Assembly: GCA_029953675.1 (NCBI GenBank)
Contig: JAMWBK010000006.1
Coordinates: 1,674,001-1,738,000, forward strand
Direction of reading: 5' to 3'
From: Rhodosorus marinus
Lineage: Eukaryota > Rhodophyta > Stylonematophyceae > Stylonematales > Stylonemataceae
DNA length: 64,000 nucleotides
A program made the translations under genes and the position numbers. Position 1 is the stretch's first letter. Each line of letters starts with the position of its first letter. Under the pieces are notes generated by a model, which was not told where the DNA came from, did not search any database, and worked only from the letters and a program-made list of their open reading frames with translations. This document shows, one piece after another, positions 47,607 through 58,727 of the stretch.

Positions 47607-48851
47607 TCATTGAGTCTTGTCTTCGCTTTTGGATGCAATTCCCCGCAAGACCTTTTCAGAGAAAAAGCCATAGTTGGTCATGAACAGACCATCGATGGCT
47701 CTCCTCATTAGAATAGGAAGCGAGGAATAGAACTGCGCTGCTGCTTCCATCTGGTAAGGAAATCCAATTGTTGTTCGTCCTCGTTCAACTTCTGCAACAA
47801 TGTACCTGCAGGAATGGAAAAGATTAATGCCCATTAAACTGATCGGTGTAGATTAGAAACCACCTTAGAGAGCTGATGAGTTGTTCGTACTTGGCCGCGG
47901 TGGCAGAGTCCCAGACCGGAACTATACTCGGCAGCGTGCTGCTGAAGCTATCTACCATCGGAGTTTCCACGAAACCGGGAGTAACCACGTGAGATTGCAC
48001 TCCCCACCTTCGGAGATGCTCCACAAGACCTTCCATCATTTTGAGCTGTGCGGCCTTCGTAGCCTAAGAAAATCGGATAGATGTTTGGCAATGAGACTAT
48101 GAAGCGGTTGCAGTTCCACGTGATTGCAGCCAAGCTGTGGAAGGAGTCGATGCTGATCTGAAAACTTATACCGCGTAGATGGGCGCAACGCCGGAGGAAA
48201 TATACCCGAAAGTACTGGCTACGATGACCACGTTTCCAGATCCTCGCTTAACCATCAATCGAGCAGATGGAAAAATGGTGTTGATGGAACCGATAACGTT
48301 CGTTTCAATAACCTCTCTTGCCGCGTCCAATCCATCCTTCTCCGAGGATGCTTGCGTCTGAACAAGACGAAAAGGAGCTTCTGAGCTGAGCAGTCGAAAT
48401 CAAACAAACACAACTGAAAATTCTGGCGTACGATCCCGATCCCAGCGTTTGCTATGACGATATCGACAGGATGCTTCGTCCAGATTCCTTCGATGCAACT
48501 TTTCATCCGTTTCTCGTCCGCAACATCAACGATCTCGGCGATCACGTCACTTGCGCCGAGAGTCAGGCACTTGGCCTTCACTTTATTAAGCCTGGTAGTG
48601 TTTCTTCCAGTTATTATTATTCGATCTCCGCGGCTGGAGTATTCCTCTGCCAATGCTTCACCAATCCCTGACGATCCGCCGGTGATGAGAACCGTGCGCG
48701 GACCCGCAGATCTTGCTCGAGAAGGCCTTCTAAAGTACTCGTACGCCACGAAGAGAATCGAGATCGGAGCTATAGCCACAAACACAATTCCAAACACCAG
48801 CAGCTGCAGGTAGGTCCCGAGCGCATCGATTAGGAAGCTCTTTGTTTCCAT
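47607..48851 (-). CDS. Membrane-anchored short-chain dehydrogenase/reductase
   Basis: NAD(P)-dependent oxidoreductase of the classical SDR family with an N-terminal membrane segment (LQLLVFGIVFVAIAPISILFVA), suggesting ER anchoring. The Rossmann motif is TGGSSGIG, the structural motif IANAGIG, the catalytic Ser sits in VIVASTFGYIS and the Y-x3-K is YAATK, formed across an intron. Four exons: 48851 to about 48430, about 48360-48181, about 48063-47867, about 47806-47607; phases fit. A C-terminal stretch (IGFPYQMEAAAQFYSSLP) probably contacts the membrane. 3-Ketodihydrosphingosine reductases and DHRS7-type enzymes share this layout, but sequence alone does not fix the substrate. Confidence 0.8.
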
Positions 48852-49529
48852 CTGAAAGGCGCCTCCCCAACTTCAATAGCACGCCGTACCTCAAGGAACT
48901 GTAAACACTAACGGTTTGGTTGTTCTATCGCTCCTTAGCAATCAGCTCGGGCAGAACTGACAATCCCGTTGACTTGCCTCAAGACCATTAGCATCCGCCT
49001 TTTCGTCAACACCCTTTCGGCTCAGTGATGAAGACCCGCTGTAGAGCCATTCAGGCCGTCGTCTGGAAAGCTTGTTGCTGGGTTCGTGAACGACTTAGCT
49101 CGACCAGAAGGTTCACGACACTTTGCTATGCCGCTGGGACCACGCATGTCATGAGAAAAACGGCCAGCAGTTGAGCTACTTCTTAGTCGGGAGGCTTCTT
49201 GTCGGGTGCTCTGGGGGGTGTGCGACTCAGCTCGACCAGAAGGTTCACGACACTTTGCTATGCCGCTGGGACCGTGCAGTCTATGGAAAAACTTGAGGCT
49301 TGCGCCGTTATGGGTTTAGAACAGCTTGTCGTTCGAGGAGAATTCCGATGTGCAGCGTTTCTCGGCAGTGTCGGACTGATCACCGAGATCTTCCAAGCGA
49401 GAGGAGCTTCCACGGCACGGACTAAAATTTCGGTTTTCTGCCTACCAATCAGCTGTAACTTTCGCGTCTCGAGTCAATGACAAGCTATTCTTTACATCCC
49501 ATTACATACAAATAAAATTTCCCATAAAA
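48852..49529. other. SDR-GNAT spacer with a short direct repeat
   Basis: The spacer separates the SDR start from the GNAT stop. It contains the 51-bp direct repeat listed separately and an ORF at 49199-49480 that spans one copy and has no recognisable domain. Confidence 0.4.
49091..49273 (+). repeat. 51-bp direct repeat, two copies 132 bp apart
   Basis: Bases 49091-49141 and 49223-49273 differ at one visible position (CGACTTAGCTCGACCAGAAG versus CGACTCAGCTCGACCAGAAG and onward). The near identity suggests a recent local duplication. Confidence 0.9.
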
Positions 49530-50696
49530 CTATGCTATTTCAGCTGTTTTACCATTAGAGTATGTTCCGGCCGTGACATACTTCTCAACCACTTCGGAGG
49601 TAGTCCCGGATACCTGGTAATTGAAAGCCACATTCAGCACGTTGCGGGGGGCTCCTTCAACGAGCGATTCCTCGAATCCAACTCTTACCTCTCAAAGCCA
49701 CAGCATCGGTAAAGCCATACAGCAGGTTTGTTCTCCCACTCGACGTGAAGATACACCTCACTTACACCTAGTGTCTTCGCTACGTCCAAAACTTTGTTCA
49801 AAATGGTTCTGGCTATTCCTCTTCTCCTCATATCTATTCTCACCGCCATACTAGAGACGTAAATCTTCTTGTCCTCCTGCTTGTCCTCTGGATTTCATGA
49901 AAGACAAACAGTTAGCACGCAGATCCGTGAAAGAAGCCAGACTGAACTTCTCGTACCTTGCGGGAAAAACAGGAAGGACTGGCGTCGGGAAAATTCGTTA
50001 ATAGTTGCGTCACAGGTTCCAACAATTTCCTGGGACTCCGGATCTACTGCAACAAGGCAGTAAGCATTTGGGTTTCTCCATCTTCCCAAAACCACGTCTC
50101 TTATCTAGAACAGTAAAAAAGCATGGTTTTTTAAGAAACTCATTTATTGAGAGTGTTGCTGTCGACACATCTCACGTACCTCGCGCTTCCTTTGAAAATA
50201 CAAATACCTATCGTCCGCTAAATACGAATAAAAAGAGTTACATCTTACTTCGGTTACTACATCAAGCTCATCGACTCTAGCCGAGCGGATAACGTATTTC
50301 GTCCTGAGGCAACAAGGTCAAAGTTGAGTCGAAGAATCGCGGTTTGACAATCAGCTCTCGGAGCGTGCTCACCCTGGCTTGCTAAGCTTTTGTAAGTCCG
50401 AGACTTGAGTACCGCTCGCGAATAATTCTCCCGATACATCGACGGGTCTCTCCTCGAGCGCGGATGCATACACCTGGCACCTCTAATCACAGTCAACAAA
50501 AGCCATTACCAAACTCAGCAAACAAACCCAAGCCATCCATAACAAAAAAAACAGAAGAAGCGCCTCTCGGTCTCGGCACAACAAGCCATACCTTACGCGC
50601 AGAAACCCTATTCCCCTCGTTGACCCTCAGGCATTTGCAAGACCCCGTCCAACGAGTCGGAGACACCAACCCATTACTCACAAAGCCCACATTCAT
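49530..50696 (-). CDS. GNAT-family N-acetyltransferase, possibly plastid-targeted
   Basis: Acetyl-CoA-dependent transferase. The conserved core is on several exons: YVIRSARVDEL; NAYCLVAVDPESQEIVGTCDA; IYVSSMAVRIDMRRRGIA (motif A, R/Q-x-x-G-x-A type, acetyl-CoA pyrophosphate loop); then GVSEVYLHVEWENKPAVWLYRCCGF (motif B). This layout resembles plastid GNATs of plants such as NSI/GNAT, which acetylate Lys and N-termini of plastid proteins. An upstream open stretch from ATG 50696 reads hydroxylated/Arg-rich sequence that could be a transit peptide, but its junction to the core is unresolved because the apparent intron would be under 40 bp. Stop is at 49530-49532. Confidence 0.7.
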
Positions 50697-53600
50697 AACA
50701 CTCCACCGTCCAAATCCAACCCCCTCACCAAAACCAGCGCTCACCAAACCACTGTCTTTCAAACCAACACTCTCCCTCTCCTTCCAACCCGACCACAAAC
50801 CCTCAATTCAAATTTGTCGATCACCCTCCCCCGCTCCTCCCCCCAACCCCAACTCCGTCCCCTCCCCCTCCCCCCACCCCCCACCTCTTCCCCGCCCCCT
50901 CCCTCAACGACTCAAATCTAACTCCCAATCCACTCCTCAAACCTCCCTTCCCGACATTCAAATTCTCCTCCTCAGCCCTCTCACTCTTTCACCATCCTTT
51001 ACGAAAAGCCCCTCAGACCTAAAAATCCGCTGACCTCCCACACAGATTGTCAAGCAATCTGGAAAACGTTTCTTTTCATCCCTTTTTTCCCCCCTCCCGT
51101 CCGAAAAGTCTTTTATAAACAAAAAGAGCTGATGCTATGAATTACGTCTCTTCCTCTCCCTCCCCCTCTCCCCCCCTTGGGACTTGCTAATATGAAAATG
51201 GACAAAATAAAACCCATCCTAACGGCATCAAAATTGTTGATTTCTTCGGCTCGAGGAGATGCGAAAAGAAAACCCGCCTACCCTCTTCGCTGTTGATTTA
51301 ATCGACTTGGCTTCAATCTAAACATCTTCGAGTTTTGAAATATTTTGATTAAGATTCTACGCAACGGCATTTGATTGGGATTTGCATGCCATGAATGAGA
51401 ACATAATTTGAAGTTAATGCATTTTTTCTTTCATTTTAGGCCAAAAGTTGTGATAGGGGTAAACCGTTAAAATTTGGCGCGTTTGATTTATTTTTTTATA
51501 GGCGATTTTTGAAATTGATTTTAGTATTAAAATTATGTAGGGGTTGCGCGTTTGCCCAATAGAATGTGGTGCTGAGATCCGAGGAAGACAAATTTTTCCA
51601 GGCACGCCTTTTTATTTGCCGAGTTCTGCATTTCTGATAAACCAATAGTAGAGCCCGGCGGAATCTAAAGAATCCAATCGTTGAGCGAATGGTAATCTGT
51701 GCTGTGTTTTTATTGGATAGAAGGTGATATTTGATCATATCTGAGACATCATCTGATGGAACTAAAAAAAGTCGATGGTGCAAGGCCTTCTAGCCACCTC
51801 AAAAAAAAAACCCTTCCCTTTCAATATTATGGAATTCAAAGTACGGTTCGGTCCAATTGGTTTGAGGCGCTTTCCTTTCTTCTTCAGATAAATAAAAGCC
51901 AACGAAATCCCGCCAACGAATTTTGCATGTGTTTTTCCGTGCGTTCGGGTTGTTCCGCAAAGGCCGTAAAAAGTAGCTGATATTGCAATTTTAACATGAT
52001 TTTCAGTCATTTAGTGGCGTGGAAAGCTGTATGGAGGGAGGAGGGGGGATATACATTCCGTCAGGAAAGAAATAAAATACCTCAATCAGCAGCATAGTGA
52101 TTTAATTTACAACGGGATTGAGGTCGTGTTTCGGTCGCGCCCAATTTTTTTTGGGCCGCTTGAAGTAAGCTCACACGCATCCAAGCAAGCTCAGCTCGGT
52201 TTTCGGCGACTCCAGATTGTATGGGATTAAAACCATGTATGTAGCAATTTATCGGTATAGATAGTTAGAATATTGAAATAAATTTGTCGCTTGGCTCTGT
52301 ATAATAAAAATTACAGTATGAGTTTTAGCTTTGTGCAGAGGTACACACAATTCGGGACAGACTTTTTGTACGAGGAACGGTGGTGTTTCCTTTTTGCACG
52401 TTACCCCTCTTATCCAGTCGACATAGTTTCTAGGCTAGACCTTTTTTTTTTTTAAGGACAAGTTTTGCCCGCAAGTCTAGCTACAGCAAAAGGGGGGGTA
52501 GGAATAGCTGATAATCACCTTCTGCTTCCAGACCATCGAGAGCGGTAGGGAACAAATTACTATTTCTTGAATTTTATCCAATAGCCCAATCAGATTAGTA
52601 ATCGCCCCGGCGATATTTGGCGGGCGATATTCTGGCGGGTAATATTCTGGCGTGCAATGTACTAGTGCGGAGCCTCGCCGACTGTTAACACAATAAAAGT
52701 AATCTAAAACGTTCATAGGTAATTACGAAGGAAATATACCTCACTGAATATATGGTTCACGTACCTAAAAAACGATGATAGATCGTATAAAACGGTCTTC
52801 TTTGCGAATGCCGCCGTTCTTTCCCGGGATTCAGGTTTCGGGGAGGTAACCACCGTGGACCGGAAGGGTAGTGCATTCCGTGTGGAACGCGGGCCAAAGT
52901 CATGTTTGGGCTGGATTCTTGGTCCCGAAGAACATGCGGTGTCCACAGTCGTGAAGTTGCTGGCATCTAATGCTGAGTTAGCACTAACGGTCTTGAGAAG
53001 GATGAGGGCCGTGGATTCTTAGAGTATCTATGAGCTTTCTATAAATGCAAGATTTCTCTGGCAGCCGCATCCCACCAGGCTCCGCATTTCATGATGCGAA
53101 ATATTGGCGACTTGTTGCGGGTGCACTACCATCAACCTAGACTACGCTCTGGATTGATCTATCTATTTTGAGACGCCTGTTTGAGTTCTGAGCTATACAG
53201 GCATGATCTTTTTTTTCCGGTGCATGGTTGGCTTGGAATGGATTCAATCGAACATCTCCCCGAACGAGTCCTGAGTTTGAATGCCTTTACAACGACTGGA
53301 TTGATGTATTAGTCTTCGAAACGAAATAGGCTTGAAATAGACGCTGTTAGGGGGACCGCTTTTTCGCTGGAGGAAGTTGGCGAAGACTACCTCCGCTTTT
53401 CACAGGTTTCATTCATGGAGTGGATGAAAACTAAAACCCTGAGTGTGCGAGTTGTTTAAGCAAGGAAGGCTGAACATATTGAACTTCACGGATTCCGTAA
53501 GAGCTCTCTTTTAACCTCGGACATAACGATTGCGCCGAGCTTCTACGGATAGAATCCCCGCCCCGCAGCATGATCTTTGCTCGACTGGAGTCGACTCTCC

Positions 53601-53931
53601 CTTTCCGCCCTGCCAAAAATGAGATAATCTACCGAATGTGGATTGCGGTACTCAAGCGACGACAAATCCGGATTCCACTGAAACCAAAAGATTCCGCACT
53701 TCTCTACTACCCCACTACTGCGTACCGTCCGTTTCACCGAGTCTAAAGATGGTTCAGGCCTCTTCCCCCGTTGCCCGAATATCCTGTCCAACGTGAAAGT
53801 CATATTGGAGATGTCTTCACGAGACTCAAACTTTCTCGCGCAGAGCGTGAGAGGTGGATGTATAGGGTTGGTTATCAGATGTCTTGTCTTATAAGCATGT
53901 GACAGGGCCGATAACGTGTGCTGCAAACAAA
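50697..53931. other. Gene-poor 3.2-kb spacer
   Basis: 50700-51180 is C-rich on the plus strand with poly-C and poly-pyrimidine runs, the leader side of the GNAT gene. 51180-52450 is A/T-rich with a T run near 52442. 52570-52640 has three or four copies of a 15-bp unit, GCGATATTCTGGCGG-like. No gene is recognisable except a doubtful ORF at 53543-53803. Confidence 0.45.
53543..53803 (-). CDS. Doubtful short ORF, divergent from IPI1
   Basis: An 86-codon ORF from ATG 53803 (MTFTLDRIFGQRGKR) with protein-like composition. It starts 130 bp from the divergent IPI1/TEX10-like start. No domain is recognised and no splice context was confirmed. It may be non-coding. Confidence 0.22.
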   Translation of the reverse strand: MTFTLDRIFGQRGKRPEPSLDSVKRTVRSSGVVEKCGIFWFQWNPDLSSLEYRNPHSVDYLIFGRAERESRLQSSKDHAAGRGFYP

Positions 53932-56580
53932 ATGCCTAAGAAGGGGAACGTGCAGGACTTCAAGAAGAAGAAGAAGAAAGTGGGCAAGCGGAAAGCGGAC
54001 GAATTGGGTACATCTACAAAGGTACGATTGGGTGATGAATTTTTTTATTCTGGATTTGCGGTTACGAGAAGGAGACGCTAAGATTTGCATATTGATCTTC
54101 AACCGTGTGAGTCGAGCAGACCAAGTCCAGGAAGATTTTCGTCCCCGCGCAGATAAGAGATGCCTCATCGGAGGAGCTGTTGAACCCGAACCTTGTCAGC
54201 GGAGGAAGACGACTAGCTTTGAACGACATCTTGTCTCGGTGTGGGCACCCTGCGGGTAAAATGCGGTCCGATGCATTGTCATCGCTGGTGCTGCTGGAAA
54301 GGCAAGAATTTAGGAACGCAAGTCTGAGCAGGAGCATGTGGATTGGGCGTGCAGTTGAAAAATGTATTACCATGCTTGAAGATAGTGGTAGGCTCGTCCG
54401 GGCACCTGAACTCCTTCAGTGGCCTTTATTAACACGCAGCTCTCCACCTGAATGTGAATAGAGTTTGCTGTCAGGAAAAACGTCAGAAAGTTTCTGACAA
54501 ACGGCTTAGAACTGCTTGGGCCGTACCGCGAGATTTTGGCTGTGAGACTTGCAGCTGCCGCATGCTCCATTGATGTACAAGTACGGGTTGATGCTGTACG
54601 TACGATCGAGCCTCTTTCCGGACTACTAATGAATACAATCATGTCAGCGGAGCGGATTGCGTCAGCGCTGAAGGACGTTTTGGGCAGATCGCAAGATTTC
54701 TCTCCGGACAAACGGCGAGCAATTGCTATCTCCATCGGATCGGTAATACGCAGTACAATGGAGCAAGACCAGAAAGATTGTGCTAGTGTTAAAAAAATGC
54801 CGAAGTTTTATGGCGCTGCTGAGGGTAATATGTACCATTGCTTGAGAAGCCTCAGCAAGAAAGACCTAAAGGGAGACGTTTTCTCACACTAGCCGTCAGC
54901 GCTGACTCAATTCATTTGTAGTTACTCGTGGTGCTGCACCCGGAGGCCGAAGCTGGGAAGTGGAGACTGTCGTTGTTGACCTCGCGCTTGTCGCGATCAG
55001 TACGTTTACTTCCTGGACTCAAGAAGTCGGTGCCGCGGAAGATATTGTCGCAAGAAAGGAGCTAGCCGAAAAGGCTATCATCTTCGTTGAAGCCTTGGTG
55101 CTGATATCGAAGATTGAAACGGATCGCAGGGACGGTATGAATGTGCAGCAGTGAGAGAGCGCTTACAAGAGCCGAGAGTTCGATCATTGATCCTTATTTT
55201 CTCGCTTCAGAGGTGAACGCAGCGTTCGAGAAAGAGTTCGAAAATCTGTATGTATACCTCTCCAAGTCCAGAGCTTCTGTAGTGCAAGAAGTAGCGATTT
55301 CGGTCCAGCGCTTCGAGGACACGCTCGTTGAGCTGTTTAGTTCGGTTGGGACGGAACTAGAATCGACGCGAGACTGTCTTGCCGAGTGGATACGAAGCGG
55401 TGGAGGTGAGAAATTCGATTGTGATGATTCATCGGTACAAATTGTATTCTAAAAGCTTCTCGCTGAAACATCCCGGTAGGATTGAGTGTGGTTCCACTTT
55501 CCCTGGCCTGTCAGATGGTTGGAAAGTTCCTTTCTGATGAAGAGAAAGTTAACCACTGGGAGATGTGGCTTGAGCGATGGAAAAAATCGTCCCACCATGA
55601 TAAAGTACGACCAGAGTGCTTGGATTATTTTGAAGAATCGTTTCGAGCGATACACGATAGATGCGATTCTTCAAACAAATTGAGCTTAGAGGAGAGGTGA
55701 CGTCCTTTTTGATTGCATTGGATGAGCTTGCCGACAGCATCTCACTGGTTTGTGTTCTCAATGGTAGGTCACGGGAGGCTTCGTTGTACAAGTCATTCGC
55801 CGGAGCTTTACCACGTCTGCTCTGGGAGCTAGTGAAGAGCCAGGCTGCAAATGCCGATATTGAACTCGCGGCGGGAAAACTCTGGGCTGTTGCTCTCTAT
55901 AATCGAGAAAATCCAGTCGGGGAGTCAGCGTTGGCGTCTGGCATCCTACGATTGATAGCAGGGAAAAAGGGGTAGGAGTATCCTGTCAATGCTTTGACAT
56001 CTGTTGGCCTCAGCTCGCTAACTGGCTCTTCATCACGCCAGGGGACTGACAGTACCCGGTCCAATAAGTTATATGCCAGATGCTGCTCGTTCCAACGTCC
56101 TGGGTTGTGTATGTTTCATCAATTGTTTCTACGAAAGCGCTGACCGCGGAGATAAGCGTGAGATGAAAGACCCATTCCTAGTTCAGCTACTTGACGCCTT
56201 TCGTTGCTGCTTCGCCAGCGAGGAATCTCTAAGGAAAGGGTTAACAACGGACTTGGTGCATCTGATGACTTGCATTCCGTTGAGTGTATCATTCCTTCCA
56301 AATTTCCTCCGCACGTATTTGACGGCAATTGAAAGATGCATTGTTTGGTCACGGGAAGATGCCGGTGAGTTTGCCCGGAACATGTCTCAAGGTGACAAGC
56401 CCGAATAGTTTGAAGAGAGTCTCAACGCTGTGCCTTGCAGGTAAGTATGCAGCTCTCACCGCTGCTGCTCTGAAGGGATTCGATGCGTCTGGAACGAGTA
56501 TCTCGCAAGTGCTCAGGAATGCAAAGAATTCGATCGGGGAGGACAATCGGTTTCGAGCCGCTATTGATCTTGTTTTGTGA
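53932..56580 (+). CDS. IPI1/TEX10-like pre-ribosomal protein (Rix1 complex)
   Basis: IPI1/TEX10 belongs to the Rix1 complex needed to process ITS2 and release the 60S precursor. The start MPKKGNVQDFKKKKKKVGKR is the family signature (yeast and human FxDFKKxKxKVGKKK), followed across an intron (first exon 53932-54021) by TKSRKIFVPAQIRDASSEELL and an ALNDILSRCGHPAGKMRSDAL stretch, where relatives have HHNPKVRKDAL. The rest is helical HEAT-like repeats (VRVDAVRTIEPLSGLL) over further exons to a stop at 56578-56580. Conservation outside the N-terminal third is low, as in the family. I did not fix all junctions between 54,800 and 56,500. Confidence 0.72.
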
Positions 56581-56791
56581 AAGCATTTCGGTGAGATGAG
56601 GAGGAGATCGTCCACAGGATCGACGTAGTAAGCGGTCTTACGTTGGAGAACGCGCGGATATCCGCCGCTGGTTCGAAAATTGTTTATTTTTATTTATTCA
56701 GCTCGGGACTGCCCGAATTGGTTTCTAGGTATGGGTGACTTGGTCAAGTTCTAATAAATAAGTAGATGCGTGGATGAGGAGTCGTCAAGTA

Positions 56792-58727
56792 TTACTCAAG
56801 CCACTTGAGAGTACCGGCCATCAATATTCTAGAAGGTAGCTCTCCGGGTGCCGGCGCCAACAGAGTGAGCCGCTTAGCTTGCATGTCAACCTACGTCGTG
56901 GGATATCAAAGCAAAGGAGAAGATGAGAAAGCGGCTACAAGATCTCTGGCGCTCGCCATTTCTGTTTCTTTTACCTTCGCCACGTGAACATATCCAGCAA
57001 CTGGGGCATCGCTGACTTCAGATTCTTCCTTCGCCTGCGACACGGCTAGGATCGAGTGTATTAGATCGTTTTGAATGGCAATGGGAGCGATTCTGTTCGG
57101 GTCCAGGGTTGGTTCAGCTCCAATGGGTAAAGCAGAAGCTGGAATTGCAGCTCCTCCCCCAACTTTGTACAGTGAGACCGAGGAGAAATCAAGAACTGTC
57201 TTGAACGGGTTCAGCGTTGAGTTCAAGCCGTAGAAGTACTGTTTGAACCGATCCTTATTGGTCGACGCTTTATCGTGTCGGACAACTCCCCCTGAACGCG
57301 GCAGATCCACGACCTGTTCACAAAACCCATGGAGTAGGCGTTTAGAGCCTGTCCTTTGTCATTTGTTTTTCCATCAGACTCGCAGGACGCACCTCAATGT
57401 TCCCCTTGCCCTCGACGGCCTGCTTAACATCCGCAAACATGCGCTCTGCGCCAATTACCAAAACTACGTCTGCTCGCATGCTTTCGATTAGTGAGCCGAT
57501 AAAGTCACGGGAGCACGACTCGATCCATCCACCGACAGAAGCAATGTAACCGCACCCATTCATGTCCGGGTGTGCAAGCTTCTCCGCCACCTGAGCAAGA
57601 CAATCCACGCAGCATGATGAGCAGATGTTCCGCTTACAGGCAGTCGATTGACGTTAAGCCAAGCGGGATCATCCCAAGAAACGCTTACCACAGATCCCAG
57701 GCTCGCCAGCAAACGCTCCAGCTCTGCTCGATTCTCGTTTGGGTCGAGGTATCCGTAGAAGAAGGAGAGTGACGCATCTAATAGTGGTCCTTCCTCGATA
57801 TCAACCTTGGAAACCGTTGAGGCTGAGATTGAACCAGGAACGCTGATCTGCGCGGTAATAAAATCGGCGAACGAGCATGAGCGATGGCTAGAGAAAGTGG
57901 GGGATTTTTTTGAACGTAATAATCCAGAGGAATGTGTTAATACACCTTCCTTCCCCCCCCCCCAAGAAACGTGTTCAGAAATAGTTGATCTTCAGATCCG
58001 TCTTACCGCGTTTCTGGTAATGTCAAGATCCACGAAAAGTGACTTGCCGCATGCCTTCACCGAGTAGTTTAGCAAGAGGCTGGCTAGTGTTGATTTACCG
58101 CTTTCAGGGGGTCCCATGATGATGACTCTTGGTCCCAGTCTAGCGGGGTCGGCCTTTTCGGATTCAAGTCCGCCATTGGCTATCGTCGCTTGATCTGTTT
58201 TATTTGCGATTTTAGAATCCGATGTGGACTGGGTTGTTTGAACTGAGGGCTCCTGTTCGTTCGCTACCGATTTGCCGTCTCGTGAAATTGATTCTCCTTC
58301 CAGTCTAGATTTCTCAATCAACGCCTCGGCCTGTTTTCTCCGACTGTGAATGACGCCAAACGTATTGGCGTAGACGGGCATCGGAGTCTCGGATGCGGTG
58401 TATGCAAAGTCAGTGGGACCGCTCACCGACAGCTCACATCCGTGCCAAGTGAAGACGGGGAGCTTGCGGTTTGAAATACTATAAGCCTGAGACACAGGCG
58501 ATGAAAGAAGCAACATGTTTTAGTGCCTGGATGCGCTCCACACGTGATCGGTCTTATGATCAATTCACCTTATTCTGCGCCATCTCCACACCGAGAATTT
58601 CTGCCTCCCCAGAAAGCAGCGTCACCGTTACTGCATGGCCTTGAGTAGCCTCAATCCTCAACTCGGATTCCTTCGAGAGCTGAAATTTTGCCACAGAAGG
58701 GCGACTCTCATCCCTCACCGCGCTCAT
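56792..58727 (-). CDS. CLP1: Polyribonucleotide 5'-hydroxyl-kinase / cleavage factor CLP1
   Basis: Component of mRNA 3'-end cleavage factor II and, in animals, the tRNA splicing complex. Reads MSAVRDESRPSVAKFQL, then ESELRIEA in an N-terminal beta domain, FTWHGCELSVSG, a long polar insertion, P-loop MGPPESGKST, and the Walker B-side FVDLDITR. Later segments include GGWIES (family GWI/V motif), VVDLPRSGGVV, KQYFYG and SSVSLYKVGGG. The last exon gives LTLLAPAPGELPSRILMAGTLKWLE, matching the CLP1 end (LTILSPSPGPLPSKYLLMGSIKWLE in outline). At least six exons. The long Ser/Thr/Glu insertion before the P-loop, near residues 120-175, is unusual. Confidence 0.88.
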
